DNA of 64,000 nucleotides from Pseudomonas asgharzadehiana (GTDB taxonomy: Bacteria > Pseudomonadota > Gammaproteobacteria > Pseudomonadales > Pseudomonadaceae), in contig NZ_CP077079.1 in assembly GCF_019139815.1 (NCBI RefSeq), positions 1,674,001-1,738,000 of the forward strand, written 5' to 3'. Made by a program: the position numbers and the translations under genes. This document shows, in pieces, positions 26,724 through 35,881 of the stretch (position 1 is its first letter; every line of letters begins with the position of its first letter). The notes under the pieces were generated by a model. That model was not told where the DNA came from. It saw only the letters and a program-made list of their open reading frames with translations, and ran no database searches.

Positions 26724-27341
26724 ATGGCATTACTGACTGAACACGAGCAACGCCAAGTCGCCGAAGCCATCGCCCGGGTCGAGCAACAGACCGACGCCGA
26801 ACTGGTGACGGTACTGGCCGCGCGTGCCGATGATTACGCCTACATCCCGTTGTTGTGGGCCAGCTTGATCGCGTTGGTGGTGCCAGGTGTGGTGCATTAC
26901 CTGTCGGGCTACCTGACCATGTACACCTTGTTGCTGGCGCAATGGGCGACGTTCATTGTGCTGTGCCTGGTGTTTCGCCTGCCCAAGGTCACCACGCGGC
27001 TTATCCCCCGGTCGGTGCGCCACTGGCGTGCTTCGAACCTGGCACGTCGCCAATTCCTCGAACAGAACCTGCACCACACCCTGGGCAGTACCGGCGTGCT
27101 GATTTTTGTCAGCGAGGCCGAGCGGTATGTGGAGATCCTGGTGGATGAGGGCATTTCCAAGCGCCTGGATAACAGCAGTTGGGATGCCATCGTCAAGACG
27201 TTTACCCAGCAGGTTAAACAGGGCCAGACGCTGGCCGGGTTTATCGCTTGCATTGAAGCCTGTGGCGAGTTGCTCAAGGTGCATGTGCCGGTGACGCAGG
27301 CTCGCAATGAGTTGCCCAATCGCCTGGTGGTGCTCGAATAG
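26724..27341 (+). CDS. Second TPM-domain membrane protein
   Basis: The protein has 205 residues from the ATG at 26724 (MALLTEHEQRQVAEAIARVE). The TPM domain is at EQQTDAELVTVLAARADDYA and continues beyond two central membrane segments (PLLWASLIALVVPGVVHYL and LLLAQWATFIVLCLVFRL) with GVLIFVSEAERYVEILVDEG. The membrane helices interrupt the domain, unlike the preceding paralogue. It lacks a signal peptide. It is the third gene of the lemA operon. A longer upstream frame over the Gly-rich tail is an artefact. Confidence 0.85.
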   Translation: MALLTEHEQRQVAEAIARVEQQTDAELVTVLAARADDYAYIPLLWASLIALVVPGVVHYLSGYLTMYTLLLAQWATFIVLCLVFRLPKVTTRLIPRSVRHWRASNLARRQFLEQNLHHTLGSTGVLIFVSEAERYVEILVDEGISKRLDNSSWDAIVKTFTQQVKQGQTLAGFIACIEACGELLKVHVPVTQARNELPNRLVVLE

Positions 27342-27362
27342 CCCAGCCACCACTGAGCAAAA

Positions 27363-27394
27363 GTGTGGGAGGGGGCTTGCTCCCTCCCACATTG
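27363..27394. repeat. Single compact REP hairpin
   Basis: gtgggagggggcttgctccc directly followed by tcccac forms one short palindrome, unlike the paired forms elsewhere. It lies 20 bases after the last TPM gene and may end that transcript. Confidence 0.8.
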
Positions 27395-27499
27395 GATCTA
27401 CAGTGGCTCAGGAATTTACCACTGATCAAATAACCCCGTGCCCTTAACCCCCATCCCCCCTAAAATGCCTGGTATTCCCTGCCCGAGGCGTTTTTGTTC

Positions 27500-28702
27500 A
27501 TGTCTGTCACCGCTCAACCGGATCATCACGCCCAGTTCATCGAACTGCTGAGCACAAACCTGGCGCAGAACGCCTTTATCAAACTGGTACTGGCCAAGTA
27601 CGTGGGTGACGAAGCCGAACTGCAACGGCTGATCATCAAGCCTGTGACGGTCAAGGAGCAGGCATGCCTGTCCTTCGTTTACCGCTACAAAACTCGCGAC
27701 ATCACCAAGAACTTGCCCTTGGCCGACGGGGTGGCAGCGATTGCCGAACTGCTGCCGGCAGCGTTCAAGAACGCGCATTTGCTGGCGCTGACCGATGAAG
27801 CGCAGTTGGAATACAGCAAGAAGAACAAAAGTTCGCTGTTCAAAAGCAAGCCGCAGCAACTGCGTGAGGCGCCCTCGGCCGAACATAACCGCGAGAAGCA
27901 TCGCTTTCTCGACCTGAGCCGCCCGTTCCTCGCCGACCTGGGCGTGACCGACGCCAAGCAGGCGTTGATCCCGTCGATGTCGCGCAAGTGGAAGCAGATC
28001 AACAAGTTCATCGAAGTGTTCAGCCATGCCCTGACCTCGTCACCGCTGAAGCTTGCGCAACCGGTGCGCGTCGCCGACTTCGGCTCGGGCAAGGGCTACC
28101 TTACGTTCGCGATCCACGACTACCTGCGCAATACCCTCAAGGCCGAAGGCGAAGTCACCGGCGTGGAACTGCGCGAAGACATGGTAACCCTGTGCAACGC
28201 CGCCGCCGCCCGCCTGGAACACCCGGGGCTGGTGTTCAAGTGTGGTGACGTGCGCAGCGTGGCGCCCAGCGAGTTGGACGTGATGATCGCCCTGCATGCC
28301 TGCGACATTGCCACCGACTACGCGATCCACACCGGTATCCGTTCCGGCGCGTCGATCATCATGTGCTCGCCGTGCTGCCACAAACAGATCCGCCTGCAGA
28401 TCCAGAGCCCGGTGTTGCTCAAGCCGATGCTGCAATACGGCCTGCACCTGGGCCAGCAGGCGGAAATGGTCACCGACAGCTTGCGTGCGTTGTTCCTTGA
28501 AGCCTGTGGTTACGAGACCAAGGTGTTCGAGTTCATCTCTTTGGAACACACCAACAAGAACAAGATGATCCTGGCGGTCAAGCGCGCCGAGCCGGTGGAC
28601 AACGCGCAGTTGCTGGAGAAGATTCAAGAGCTCAAGGCGTTCTACCACATCAGCGAACACTGCCTGGAAACCCTGCTGCGCGCGGATGGGTTGCTGGGCT
28701 GA
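27500..28702 (+). CDS. SAM-dependent methyltransferase-like protein
   Basis: The protein has 400 residues from the ATG at 27500. An N-terminal part (about 170 residues, KSKPQQLREAPSAEHNREKH) is followed by a Rossmann methyltransferase domain: motif I VADFGSGKGYLTFAIHDYL near 195 and the acidic post-I GVELREDMVTLCN. CSPCCHKQIR near 293 has paired Cys. It resembles the Methyltransf_32 family (GSTCD-like). RNA or protein targets are unknown. It is a single gene with a REP upstream and a DMT transporter convergent downstream. Confidence 0.8.
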   Translation: MSVTAQPDHHAQFIELLSTNLAQNAFIKLVLAKYVGDEAELQRLIIKPVTVKEQACLSFVYRYKTRDITKNLPLADGVAAIAELLPAAFKNAHLLALTDEAQLEYSKKNKSSLFKSKPQQLREAPSAEHNREKHRFLDLSRPFLADLGVTDAKQALIPSMSRKWKQINKFIEVFSHALTSSPLKLAQPVRVADFGSGKGYLTFAIHDYLRNTLKAEGEVTGVELREDMVTLCNAAAARLEHPGLVFKCGDVRSVAPSELDVMIALHACDIATDYAIHTGIRSGASIIMCSPCCHKQIRLQIQSPVLLKPMLQYGLHLGQQAEMVTDSLRALFLEACGYETKVFEFISLEHTNKNKMILAVKRAEPVDNAQLLEKIQELKAFYHISEHCLETLLRADGLLG

Positions 28703-28718
28703 ACACAGCACCTCACCG

Positions 28719-29618
28719 TTAGACGGTGTGTACCTTGGGAATGGGCGCAGGCTGCACCGCTGTCTTGCGCCCCAACATCACCGTCACGATCACCCCACAC
28801 GCAAACACCCACGTAATCGGTTCGATATGTTCCCCGAAGAACAATGCCGAAAACGCGATGGTGAAGAAGATTTGCAGCAACTGAATCTGGCTGACCCGCG
28901 CAATGCCGCCCATGGCCAACCCGGCGTACCAGGCAAAGAACCCCAGGAACTGCGAGAACAGCGACACATAGCCAAACGCCCACCAGGTGCGTATGGAAAT
29001 CACACCTTGATGCTGCGCCGCCAGGTACCACACCGGGCCGATCAGTACCGGTGTCGACAGCACCAGTGCCCAGCAGATTACCTGCCAGCCGCCCATTTCC
29101 TTGGCCAGGCGGCCGCCTTCGGCATAGCCCAGGCCGCCTACCGCAATGGCGCCGAGCATCAACAGATCGCCCGCCTGGATACTGCCGGCCCCGGTGATCA
29201 ACGCGTAACCGAGCACCAACCCGCTGCCCAACGCCGCGCAAGCCCAGAAGGCTTTGGATGGCCGCTCATGGGACAACCACGCCGCGTACAGCGCCACGCA
29301 GAGCGGTTGCAGGCCATTGACCAGCGCACCATGGGACGCCGGCAAGGTTTGCATGGCCCAGGCCGACAGCACCGGGAAGCCCAGAATCACCCCGGCGATC
29401 ACCAGGCACAGCCCGCGCACCTGGCGCCAGCCAGGCCAGCGCTCGCGGCGCCACAGCAGCAGCGCCGCCGCCGGCACTGCCGCAAACAGCGCACGGCCGA
29501 GGCCGTTGAGCAGCGGGTGGATCTCCTGCACCACGATACGAGTGAAGGGCAGGGTCAGGCTGAAGATGATGACGCCCAACAGGCCGAGGGCCATGCCGGT
29601 GTTTTCGCGCGAGTTCAT
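28719..29618 (-). CDS. EamA-family transporter (DMT superfamily)
   Basis: The protein has 299 residues with ten membrane segments in two EamA repeats. It starts MNSRENTGMALGLLGVIIFS, with GVIIFSLTLPFTRIVVQEIHP in the first repeat and IQLLQIFFTIAFSALFFGEH in the second. It is an inner-membrane metabolite exporter or permease; the substrate is unknown. It converges with the preceding methyltransferase-like gene with a 16-base gap. Confidence 0.85.
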   Translation of the reverse strand: MNSRENTGMALGLLGVIIFSLTLPFTRIVVQEIHPLLNGLGRALFAAVPAAALLLWRRERWPGWRQVRGLCLVIAGVILGFPVLSAWAMQTLPASHGALVNGLQPLCVALYAAWLSHERPSKAFWACAALGSGLVLGYALITGAGSIQAGDLLMLGAIAVGGLGYAEGGRLAKEMGGWQVICWALVLSTPVLIGPVWYLAAQHQGVISIRTWWAFGYVSLFSQFLGFFAWYAGLAMGGIARVSQIQLLQIFFTIAFSALFFGEHIEPITWVFACGVIVTVMLGRKTAVQPAPIPKVHTV

Positions 29619-29717
29619 GGGGTAACCGAAATCCAGAGGGCTTCAAGGGAAGCCCATCTAGCCACAACCCCCGCCGAACGCGGGCCTACAGCTGGGCGCG
29701 GATTTATCCGTACAGTT

Positions 29718-32288
29718 TTAGAAGAAGCGGGTGACGCTGATCTTGGCGTTGCGGCCTTCGCTGTAGACACCTTCGCCGCTGAGCGCAGGTTGGTAGCTGC
29801 GGTTGAACAGGTTGTCTACGGTGAAGTTGAATTCGGTGCCTTTGAGGCCTGCCTGTTGCGGTTTCCAGTTGGCGAACAGGCCCTGGGTGTCGTAGCTGGC
29901 GTTTTCGGTTTGGTCATAGATAAAGTCGCCGATGGTTGAGTTCAAGCCGCCAGAGTAGATGTCGGTGGGTACGCGATCGGTCTTGCGTACGAACTGGCCC
30001 TGCCAGCCCACTTGCGCGTTCCAGCTCGGAATCTTGGTGCCCAATACCACGACCCATTTGGCCGGGGGGATATCCCGTGCCCATACGTGACGGTCGGTAG
30101 CCCAGGGGTTGGTGTAGGGGTTATCGCGTTTACCTGTAGCCCAGGAGTAAGTCAGGGAGCCGAACAGGTACGTCGAGTCGTAGTAGCCCTCCAGTTCGAC
30201 ACCCTTGATAGTCATGCCGCCGACGTTGCGATAGTTGGTTCTGGACGCCGTGTCGGTACACACCGTATCGATATTGCCCGGCACCGTCATTTGCCGTTCG
30301 CAGCCGATGCCGGTGGCCTTCATGATTTCGTCTTCGATACGGTTGTGGAACAGGGTGGTGCGCAGTTGCAGGTTGTCATCGCGGGTAAAGACACCGGAAA
30401 AATGGGTGACGTTGCCCGCTGTGATGGCCGTAATGCGCTCCGGTTCGAGGTTGAGGCTGGTGGCGCTGCGAGTGCTGTTGGCACCTTGGACCTCGTATTG
30501 TTCATCAATGACCGGCGCACGCCACGTGCGGTTCCAGCTGGCGAAGAACGCCACATCCGGGGTCACGTTCCAGAACGCGGCCAGGCGCGGCGACCATCCT
30601 GTATAGGTGCGGTCGCTGTAGTCATGGCCGACACGCGGGTCCGGGTTGCTGTAGTACGGCGCATCATTGGCTTCGCCGCGGTTGCGCACATGGTCGTAAC
30701 GCAGGGACGGGGTGATTGTTACGTCGCCGAGTGTTACGGCGTCCTGCACATAGAAAGCGTTGGTATCGGCCTTGCCGTGAGGCATGAAGTAGGGCTGGAA
30801 ATGCCCATAATTGTATCTAGCGGTGTTGTAGGTTGCCCCCGGCATCCAACTTTCGGTTTCGCGGCTGTGCTTGCGAATCTGCACGCCGGTGGTGACCGCG
30901 TGTTCCAGCGGGCCTGTGGTCAGCAGGCTTATATTGCGTACCTCAAGTATTCGATCGATGTAAGACGTTTCCATCTTGCGTCCACCGGTACTCAGGCCTA
31001 TGACAGCGTTCTCGGCGCGCTCGTCAGTCTGGTCGGTCTGAGAGAATGAGTAGCTGAGTTTCAGGTCGATCAACGGATTGTTCAGCGGCTGGTATTGGTA
31101 TTTGCCCGACCAGGTGGTGTCGACGGTTTCTCGGTCGGCCAGAAGACGTTTCAGCGCGCCTTCGTAGCCATACCGGTTGATGGTCGATTGCGTGGGTGGT
31201 GACGGGTAGCTTTTAGCCGAAAACGGCGCCATGCGTTCGCTTTTGGCGCTGGAGTAGGACAGTCCCATGCTGTGTTCGTCGGTGAAGTGAGCATTGAACT
31301 TCAACAGCTCGCCTTCTACATCCTGTGCACTGTTGGGTAGGCGCTTGGGGTTTATAGGGTATTCATTGCGCGGGTCCGGCGGCGTGCCTGCCAGCTTCAT
31401 GTCTGCGCCGTCGCGCTTGGTCAGGTAGATCAGGCCGTCCATGCGCCCGTCATCGGTGCGACCATACAGCGCGCCGCTGTACACCTGCTCGTGGGTATTG
31501 CTGGAGTAGCCGTACTTGGTCATTGCTCCGGCATTGCGCCCGTCCTGGAGCAGGTCCGGTGCATCTTTTGTGGTCATGTTGACCGTGCCGCCGAAACCGC
31601 CGTTGCCGTTGAATGGCGAGTAGGGGCCTTTCTCTACCTCAATGCTTTTGATCAGCTCCGGCTCGATAAAAACCGTGCCTTGTTGATAGCGTTCGAAGCC
31701 GCTTTTGGTCGCGCCATCCACGGTCATGGGCACATCTTCGGCGTCGCCCATGCCTCGAATGTTGATGGTCTGGCCGCCTGGCTTGGGTGAGCCGCCCATG
31801 AATATCCCAGGTAGGGTCTGCAGCAGCGATGGAATGTTGTCGGGCTGGTATCGATCGATATCCGCCTGGCTCAAGGTGGAACGCCCTACGGTGCTGGAGT
31901 CGACTTCATTGCCGGTGCCGATCACGCTCAGAGCGTCCAGCTGGATCGCGCCGCTGTTGGTGGTCTTGGCCTCTTCGGGCCTTACCACGTAGGTGCTGCC
32001 GACCTTGATCAAGGTGAATTCGCCGTTTTTCAGCAGGGTGCGGATCGCCACTTCCGGCGTGAAGTCACCGCTGAGGGCCGGCGCCTTTACGTTCTTGAGC
32101 AACTCTTCATCGAACAGCAGCTGGATTTTTGCCTGCTGCGCCACTTGGCTCAAGGATGTTGCCAATGGCTGCGCAGGCAGCTGCAGCGTGAGCGAGTCGG
32201 CTTGGGCGCTGAGGCTTAAGGCCAGGCAGGTGGCGATGAGGGTCGGTCGAAGAAACAGGTGCGAAGCATGGCAAGGCGCGCGAAACAT
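29718..32288 (-). CDS. TonB-dependent receptor with STN signalling domain
   Basis: The protein has 856 residues. The start at 32288 has GGGGGA 4 bases upstream. The N-terminal secretin/TonB short domain (STN) covers LTLQLPAQPLATSLSQVAQQ to about residue 110. The plug includes SLLQTLPGIFMGGSPKPGGQ and GGFGGTVNM, and a 22-strand barrel ends VTRFF. It resembles the haemoglobin/transferrin/lactoferrin receptor branch, but the FRAP-NPNL region (WRAPVIDEQYE to LNLEPE) contains no His. An iron-source receptor is therefore better supported than haem. The upstream FecI/FecR pair makes it a surface-signalling receptor. Confidence 0.87.
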   Translation of the reverse strand: MFRAPCHASHLFLRPTLIATCLALSLSAQADSLTLQLPAQPLATSLSQVAQQAKIQLLFDEELLKNVKAPALSGDFTPEVAIRTLLKNGEFTLIKVGSTYVVRPEEAKTTNSGAIQLDALSVIGTGNEVDSSTVGRSTLSQADIDRYQPDNIPSLLQTLPGIFMGGSPKPGGQTINIRGMGDAEDVPMTVDGATKSGFERYQQGTVFIEPELIKSIEVEKGPYSPFNGNGGFGGTVNMTTKDAPDLLQDGRNAGAMTKYGYSSNTHEQVYSGALYGRTDDGRMDGLIYLTKRDGADMKLAGTPPDPRNEYPINPKRLPNSAQDVEGELLKFNAHFTDEHSMGLSYSSAKSERMAPFSAKSYPSPPTQSTINRYGYEGALKRLLADRETVDTTWSGKYQYQPLNNPLIDLKLSYSFSQTDQTDERAENAVIGLSTGGRKMETSYIDRILEVRNISLLTTGPLEHAVTTGVQIRKHSRETESWMPGATYNTARYNYGHFQPYFMPHGKADTNAFYVQDAVTLGDVTITPSLRYDHVRNRGEANDAPYYSNPDPRVGHDYSDRTYTGWSPRLAAFWNVTPDVAFFASWNRTWRAPVIDEQYEVQGANSTRSATSLNLEPERITAITAGNVTHFSGVFTRDDNLQLRTTLFHNRIEDEIMKATGIGCERQMTVPGNIDTVCTDTASRTNYRNVGGMTIKGVELEGYYDSTYLFGSLTYSWATGKRDNPYTNPWATDRHVWARDIPPAKWVVVLGTKIPSWNAQVGWQGQFVRKTDRVPTDIYSGGLNSTIGDFIYDQTENASYDTQGLFANWKPQQAGLKGTEFNFTVDNLFNRSYQPALSGEGVYSEGRNAKISVTRFF

Positions 32289-32362
32289 GAAATCCCCCGG
32301 TGCGGCCAAATGGCCAGAAAGGTGCGCGTATCAAACGCAGACCGGAGGAAGACGGAGCAGGC

Positions 32363-32405
32363 AAAAAAAACCACACCTGCGAATGAAAAATATTCTCATG
32401 TGTGG
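32363..32405 (-). terminator. Intrinsic terminator between fecR and the receptor gene
   Basis: On the minus strand CCACAC (32400-32405 complement) pairs with GTGTGG (32371-32376), with a possible inner pairing, then eight T. It lies 12 bases after the anti-sigma stop and 75 bases before the receptor ATG. Receptor transcription would then depend on read-through or its own sigma-dependent promoter. Confidence 0.7.
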
Positions 32406-32416
32406 CTTTCAGCGAG

Positions 32417-33385
32417 TTATTTGCTCGATTCAATCCGTACGATGCCATCGGCCGAGACCACGGTTTTCACCGGCAGCAGGGCCGGTAATGCGTTGAGCAG
32501 GGCGTCTGGATCGTTCACATCAAGATTGCCCGAGACCTTCAGGTGCGCCACGGCGTTGCTGACCTGCATCGGTGCCTGGGGGCGGTACAGGCTCAGTTCA
32601 TCGATCAGGCCGGCCAGCTCACGGTTGCGAAACGACAAGTGGCCACCGCGCCAGTCGGCGACCTCTTCGCCGGTGAGGGTTTGTTGTTGCACGGTGCCCT
32701 GGGCGTAGCTGTAGTTGGCGCGTTGCCGGGCGCCAAGCAGGGTGGCCGGGCTTTTTGCGTCCGGCTCGAAGGCGACCTCTCCATGGGCGACGCTGACCAC
32801 CAGCTGTTGCGGGCTGCGCCGCACGTCAAACCCGGTGCCCACTACCCGCACGCTGGCCTCGCCGGCTTGCACGAACAGCGGCCGTTCCTTGTCGGCGGCC
32901 ACTTCGATGTACAGCTGGCCTTTGTCCAGATGCACGATGCGTTGGTGCGCGGTGAAATCCACGCGCAGGCGCGTATTGGCATTCACATACAAGGTACTGC
33001 CATCCGGCAGGGGCAAGGTGCGCATGCCCTTGGCATGCGCCGCGACCTGGGTGTGGTAAAGCGTGCGGGGCGCGCCTATCTGGGTGGCCAGTACGGCGCA
33101 CAGCAACCCGGCGGCCACGGCCAGGGCAGGGCGCCACACGGAGGTTTTGCGCGTCGGCAGCGCCACGGGTTTGTTCAGTTGCTGCAATTGGGCCAGGTCG
33201 GCCCACAGTTGTTCGAACTCGGCATAGGCGCGCGCGTGCGCGGGTGTTGCCAGCCAGGCGGCAAAGGCCTTGCGGTCGGCACGGTCGGCGTCGTTGCGAT
33301 GGCGGGCAAACCAACTGGCGGCCTGGGCATCGATGGCGTCGCTGTCTTCGATGTCGAGGGCGTCGGTGTCGCTCAGGCGGTTCAT
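32417..33385 (-). CDS. FecR-type anti-sigma factor / sigma regulator
   Basis: The protein has 322 residues starting MNRLSDTDALDIEDSDAIDA. The N-terminal cytoplasmic DUF4880 part has QAASWFARHRNDADRADRKA. One membrane segment (PALAVAAGLLCAVLATQIG) follows at about 90. The periplasmic FecR domain includes TLPLPDGSTLYVNANTRLRV and QLYIEVAADKERPLFVQAG, and the last 80 residues fold as an STN-like domain to contact the receptor. It passes the ligand signal from the TonB receptor to the sigma factor. Its ATG overlaps the sigma stop by 4 bases. Confidence 0.9.
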   Translation of the reverse strand: MNRLSDTDALDIEDSDAIDAQAASWFARHRNDADRADRKAFAAWLATPAHARAYAEFEQLWADLAQLQQLNKPVALPTRKTSVWRPALAVAAGLLCAVLATQIGAPRTLYHTQVAAHAKGMRTLPLPDGSTLYVNANTRLRVDFTAHQRIVHLDKGQLYIEVAADKERPLFVQAGEASVRVVGTGFDVRRSPQQLVVSVAHGEVAFEPDAKSPATLLGARQRANYSYAQGTVQQQTLTGEEVADWRGGHLSFRNRELAGLIDELSLYRPQAPMQVSNAVAHLKVSGNLDVNDPDALLNALPALLPVKTVVSADGIVRIESSK

Positions 33386-33921
33386 TCTGGCTGCTCCGTG
33401 CCGGGTTCGGTGTGAAGGCGTCGCTTGCAATGCAGCAGGGCAAAGGCGATGTGCTTTTCCACCATGCTGGTCGAAATGCCCATGCGCTCGGCGATCTGCG
33501 CCTGGCTCAGGCCTTCGAAGCGGTGCAGCATAAGGGCTTCTCGCCTGCGGGGCGAGAGTTCGGCGAGGACTTCTTTCAACTGTTCCAGGCGTTGCAGGCG
33601 CAGCGCCGCGGCCATGGGGTCGTTTTGCTCGTCGGTGACAGGTTCCGCGTCTATGTCATCGTGACCCGCATGGACGGTGTGCCGTACCTTCTGTTTGCGC
33701 CAGTGATCACGCAGCAGGTTGCGCGCCATCTGGAACAGAAACGCCCGTGGCTGCTCGACGTTGGCCCGGTCGCGGTAGTTGAGCCATTGCGCAAAGACAT
33801 CCTGGGTCATGTCGGCCGCGTCGTTGACGTTGTCGGTGCGTTTGCGCAGGAAATACAGAATGTCCGTATAAAACCCGCGAAAGGCATCGGCCGACAACGG
33901 GTCGGGCTTGGGACGAGACAT
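33382..33921 (-). CDS. FecI-type ECF sigma factor
   Basis: The protein has 179 residues. Region 2 includes FYTDILYFLRKRTDNVNDAA and DMTQDVFAQWLNYRDRA; region 4 has the helix-turn-helix LSPRRREALMLHRFEGLSQA and ERMGISTSMVEKHIAFAL. It is an iron-starvation sigma factor that would direct transcription of the downstream receptor. It is the first gene of fecI-fecR-receptor, and a Fur-like box is 44 bases upstream. Confidence 0.92.
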   Translation of the reverse strand: MSRPKPDPLSADAFRGFYTDILYFLRKRTDNVNDAADMTQDVFAQWLNYRDRANVEQPRAFLFQMARNLLRDHWRKQKVRHTVHAGHDDIDAEPVTDEQNDPMAAALRLQRLEQLKEVLAELSPRRREALMLHRFEGLSQAQIAERMGISTSMVEKHIAFALLHCKRRLHTEPGTEQPE

Positions 33922-33964
33922 GGATATCCTTCTTGACGAAGCACGGCTTGGAAAGGTCGCGAAT

Positions 33965-33983
33965 GATATCGAGAATTATTGCT
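33965..33983 (-). promoter_or_regulatory. Candidate Fur box upstream of the FecI-type gene
   Basis: The minus strand reads AGCAATAATTCTCGATATC, which matches 11 of 19 positions of the consensus GATAATGATAATCATTATC. It would repress the sigma operon when iron is sufficient. Confidence 0.5.
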
Positions 33984-34038
33984 ATTTGTCTCTATTTAAA
34001 AGGTGGGAAGGGGCCCCCTCCCACACTCGATCGCCGCT

Positions 34039-34911
34039 TCAGCGCAGCAATGTTCTCAGCTGTTCCATTGCCGCTTCGCCCAATGGAAACACCGGCAAGC
34101 GCGGATCGCCCACCTCCAGCCCGGTCAAGCGCAAGCCCGCCTTGATCGTCGCCGGCAACCCACCTTTGAGGATGAAGTCCAGCAACGGTAACTGGCGATA
34201 AAACAAATCCCGCGCCTTGGTCAGGTCGTTGGCCAATACGGCGTCATACAACGCGAGGTTCAGCTGTGGGATCAGGTTAGGCGCCGCCGTGCACCAGCCT
34301 TTGGCGCCCGCCGCGAAGGCTTCCAGCGCCAGCGGGTTGCAGCCGTTGTAGAACGGCACGTCGCTGTGGCGATGCAACTGATGCATGCGTTGAATATCCC
34401 CGGTGCTTTCCTTGACCATCGTGACGTTACTCACCTGCTTGATGATGCGCAGGATCAAATCCACCGACATGTCCGTGCCGCTGGTGGCCGGGTTGTTGTA
34501 CAGCATGATCGGCACGCTGATGCTGTCGCCGATCGCCGCGTAGTGGGCGAGGATTTCCGCCTCGCTGAGTTTCCAGTACGAGGTCGGCAGCACCATCACC
34601 ACATCGGCGCCGTTGGCCTCGGCGTACCGGGCACGGCGCACGGCTTTGGTGGTGGTCAGGTCGGACACGCTGACGATAGTCGGTACGCGCCGGGCGATCT
34701 TTGCCAGGCTGTAGGCGCTGACTTCATCCCACTCGGCATCGCTCAAATACGCGCCTTCGCCGGTGCTGCCCAAGGGGGCGATGGCATGCACGCCGCTGTC
34801 GATCAAACGGTCGATGGAGCGCCCGAGGGCATCCAGGTCGATGCGCTGGCCGTCGGCGCTGAACGCAGTGATGGTGTAGCCGATGATGCCGTGAATAGTT
34901 GGGCTGGACAT
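34039..34911 (-). CDS. DapA-family lyase/aldolase
   Basis: The protein has 290 residues. TIM-barrel of the dihydrodipicolinate synthase family: STGEGAYLSDAEW near 49, catalytic Tyr in IMLYNNPATSG near 136 and Schiff-base Lys in VTMVKESTGDIQRM near 164. It would cleave or condense a 2-oxo acid via pyruvate. It is probably not the housekeeping DapA: it is co-directional with a class II aldolase gene (28-base gap) and opposite an XRE-cupin regulator, which suggests a catabolic role. The substrate is unknown. Confidence 0.83.
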   Translation of the reverse strand: MSSPTIHGIIGYTITAFSADGQRIDLDALGRSIDRLIDSGVHAIAPLGSTGEGAYLSDAEWDEVSAYSLAKIARRVPTIVSVSDLTTTKAVRRARYAEANGADVVMVLPTSYWKLSEAEILAHYAAIGDSISVPIMLYNNPATSGTDMSVDLILRIIKQVSNVTMVKESTGDIQRMHQLHRHSDVPFYNGCNPLALEAFAAGAKGWCTAAPNLIPQLNLALYDAVLANDLTKARDLFYRQLPLLDFILKGGLPATIKAGLRLTGLEVGDPRLPVFPLGEAAMEQLRTLLR

Positions 34912-34939
34912 GGAAAGTCTCCGGTCGAAAAAGGGCAGG

Positions 34940-35722
34940 TCAGTTCAGGCAATCGGCGTGTTGGCGCAGGTTCTGCCGGGCGTAGTAATTGAACGCGGCG
35001 CCATCACGCTTGGGCCGGGAGATCCAGTCGTGGGCTTCGCGCCCAAGCGCCGGCAGGATTGGCTTGATGGTGCCCGCCGCCATTGCCAGCAACTGCAACT
35101 TGGCCGCGCGCTCGATCAACTGCGCGATCACGCAGGCTTGCTCGATGCTCGCGCCGGTGGACAATTGGCCATGGTGCGAGAGCAGAATCGCGCGTTTATC
35201 GCCCAGGGCCGCGGTGATGATTTCGCCTTCTTCATTGCCCACCGGCACCCCTGGCCAGGTTTCCAGGAAGGCGCAGTCTTCGTACAGTGGGCACAGATCC
35301 ATATGCGACACCTGCAACGGTACTTCCAGCATCGACAATGCCGCGATATGCGTCGGGTGCGTGTGAATAATGCAATTCACATCCGGGCGGCCACGGTACA
35401 CCCAACTGTGAAAACGGTTCGCCGGGTTGGGGATGCCATGACCTTCCAGCACTTCGAGGTCTTCGTTCACCAGCAACAGGTTGCTGGCGGTGATCTCGTC
35501 AAAACCCAGGCCCAGTGGTTGAGTGTAATAGGTGCCCGGTTGCGGCCCGCGCGCGGTGATCTGTCCGGCCAGACCGGAGTCGTGGCCGTTCTCGAACAGG
35601 ATGCGGCAAGTGAGCGCCAGCTTTTGCCGGTCGGTCCACGTATTATCCGCCAGGGTGTTTTGCATCTGGACCAGCGCTTGCTTGACCAGTTGGTCTTTGG
35701 GGAGTGCTAATGTCTTGGCCAT
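34940..35722 (-). CDS. Class II aldolase/adducin-domain protein
   Basis: The protein has 260 residues from the ATG at 35722. Class II aldolase domain: DSGLAGQITARGPQPGTYYT near 48, zinc-binding HTHPTHIAALS near 122 and SHHGQLSTGASIEQACVIAQ near 182. The His residues are the metal ligands seen in L-fuculose-1-phosphate aldolase relatives. It is the first gene of a two-gene unit with the DapA-like lyase. A role in breakdown of a 2-oxo or sugar acid is inferred. The upstream operator repeats suggest control by the divergent XRE-cupin protein. Confidence 0.83.
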   Translation of the reverse strand: MAKTLALPKDQLVKQALVQMQNTLADNTWTDRQKLALTCRILFENGHDSGLAGQITARGPQPGTYYTQPLGLGFDEITASNLLLVNEDLEVLEGHGIPNPANRFHSWVYRGRPDVNCIIHTHPTHIAALSMLEVPLQVSHMDLCPLYEDCAFLETWPGVPVGNEEGEIITAALGDKRAILLSHHGQLSTGASIEQACVIAQLIERAAKLQLLAMAAGTIKPILPALGREAHDWISRPKRDGAAFNYYARQNLRQHADCLN

Positions 35723-35801
35723 ATCGGTGTCCTTTGGGTGGTTCAATGGACGTCGGATTTGCTGTTTCCCGCTGCTCGCAAGGTCGTTGGGTGAAGGCAA
35801 A

Positions 35802-35835
35802 TGACACTAATGATGCTATATGACACTTTGTGTCA
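35802..35835. promoter_or_regulatory. Candidate operator for the XRE-cupin regulator
   Basis: A palindrome TGACACTTTGTGTCA (35821-35835) is preceded by a half-site TGACAC (35802-35807) with a 19-base repeat period. It lies in the divergent gap between the aldolase and regulator genes. Confidence 0.65.
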
Positions 35836-35881
35836 TTGGCAAGCGCAGCCTATCGTTTCTTGCATGGATTAACTGCAGCAC

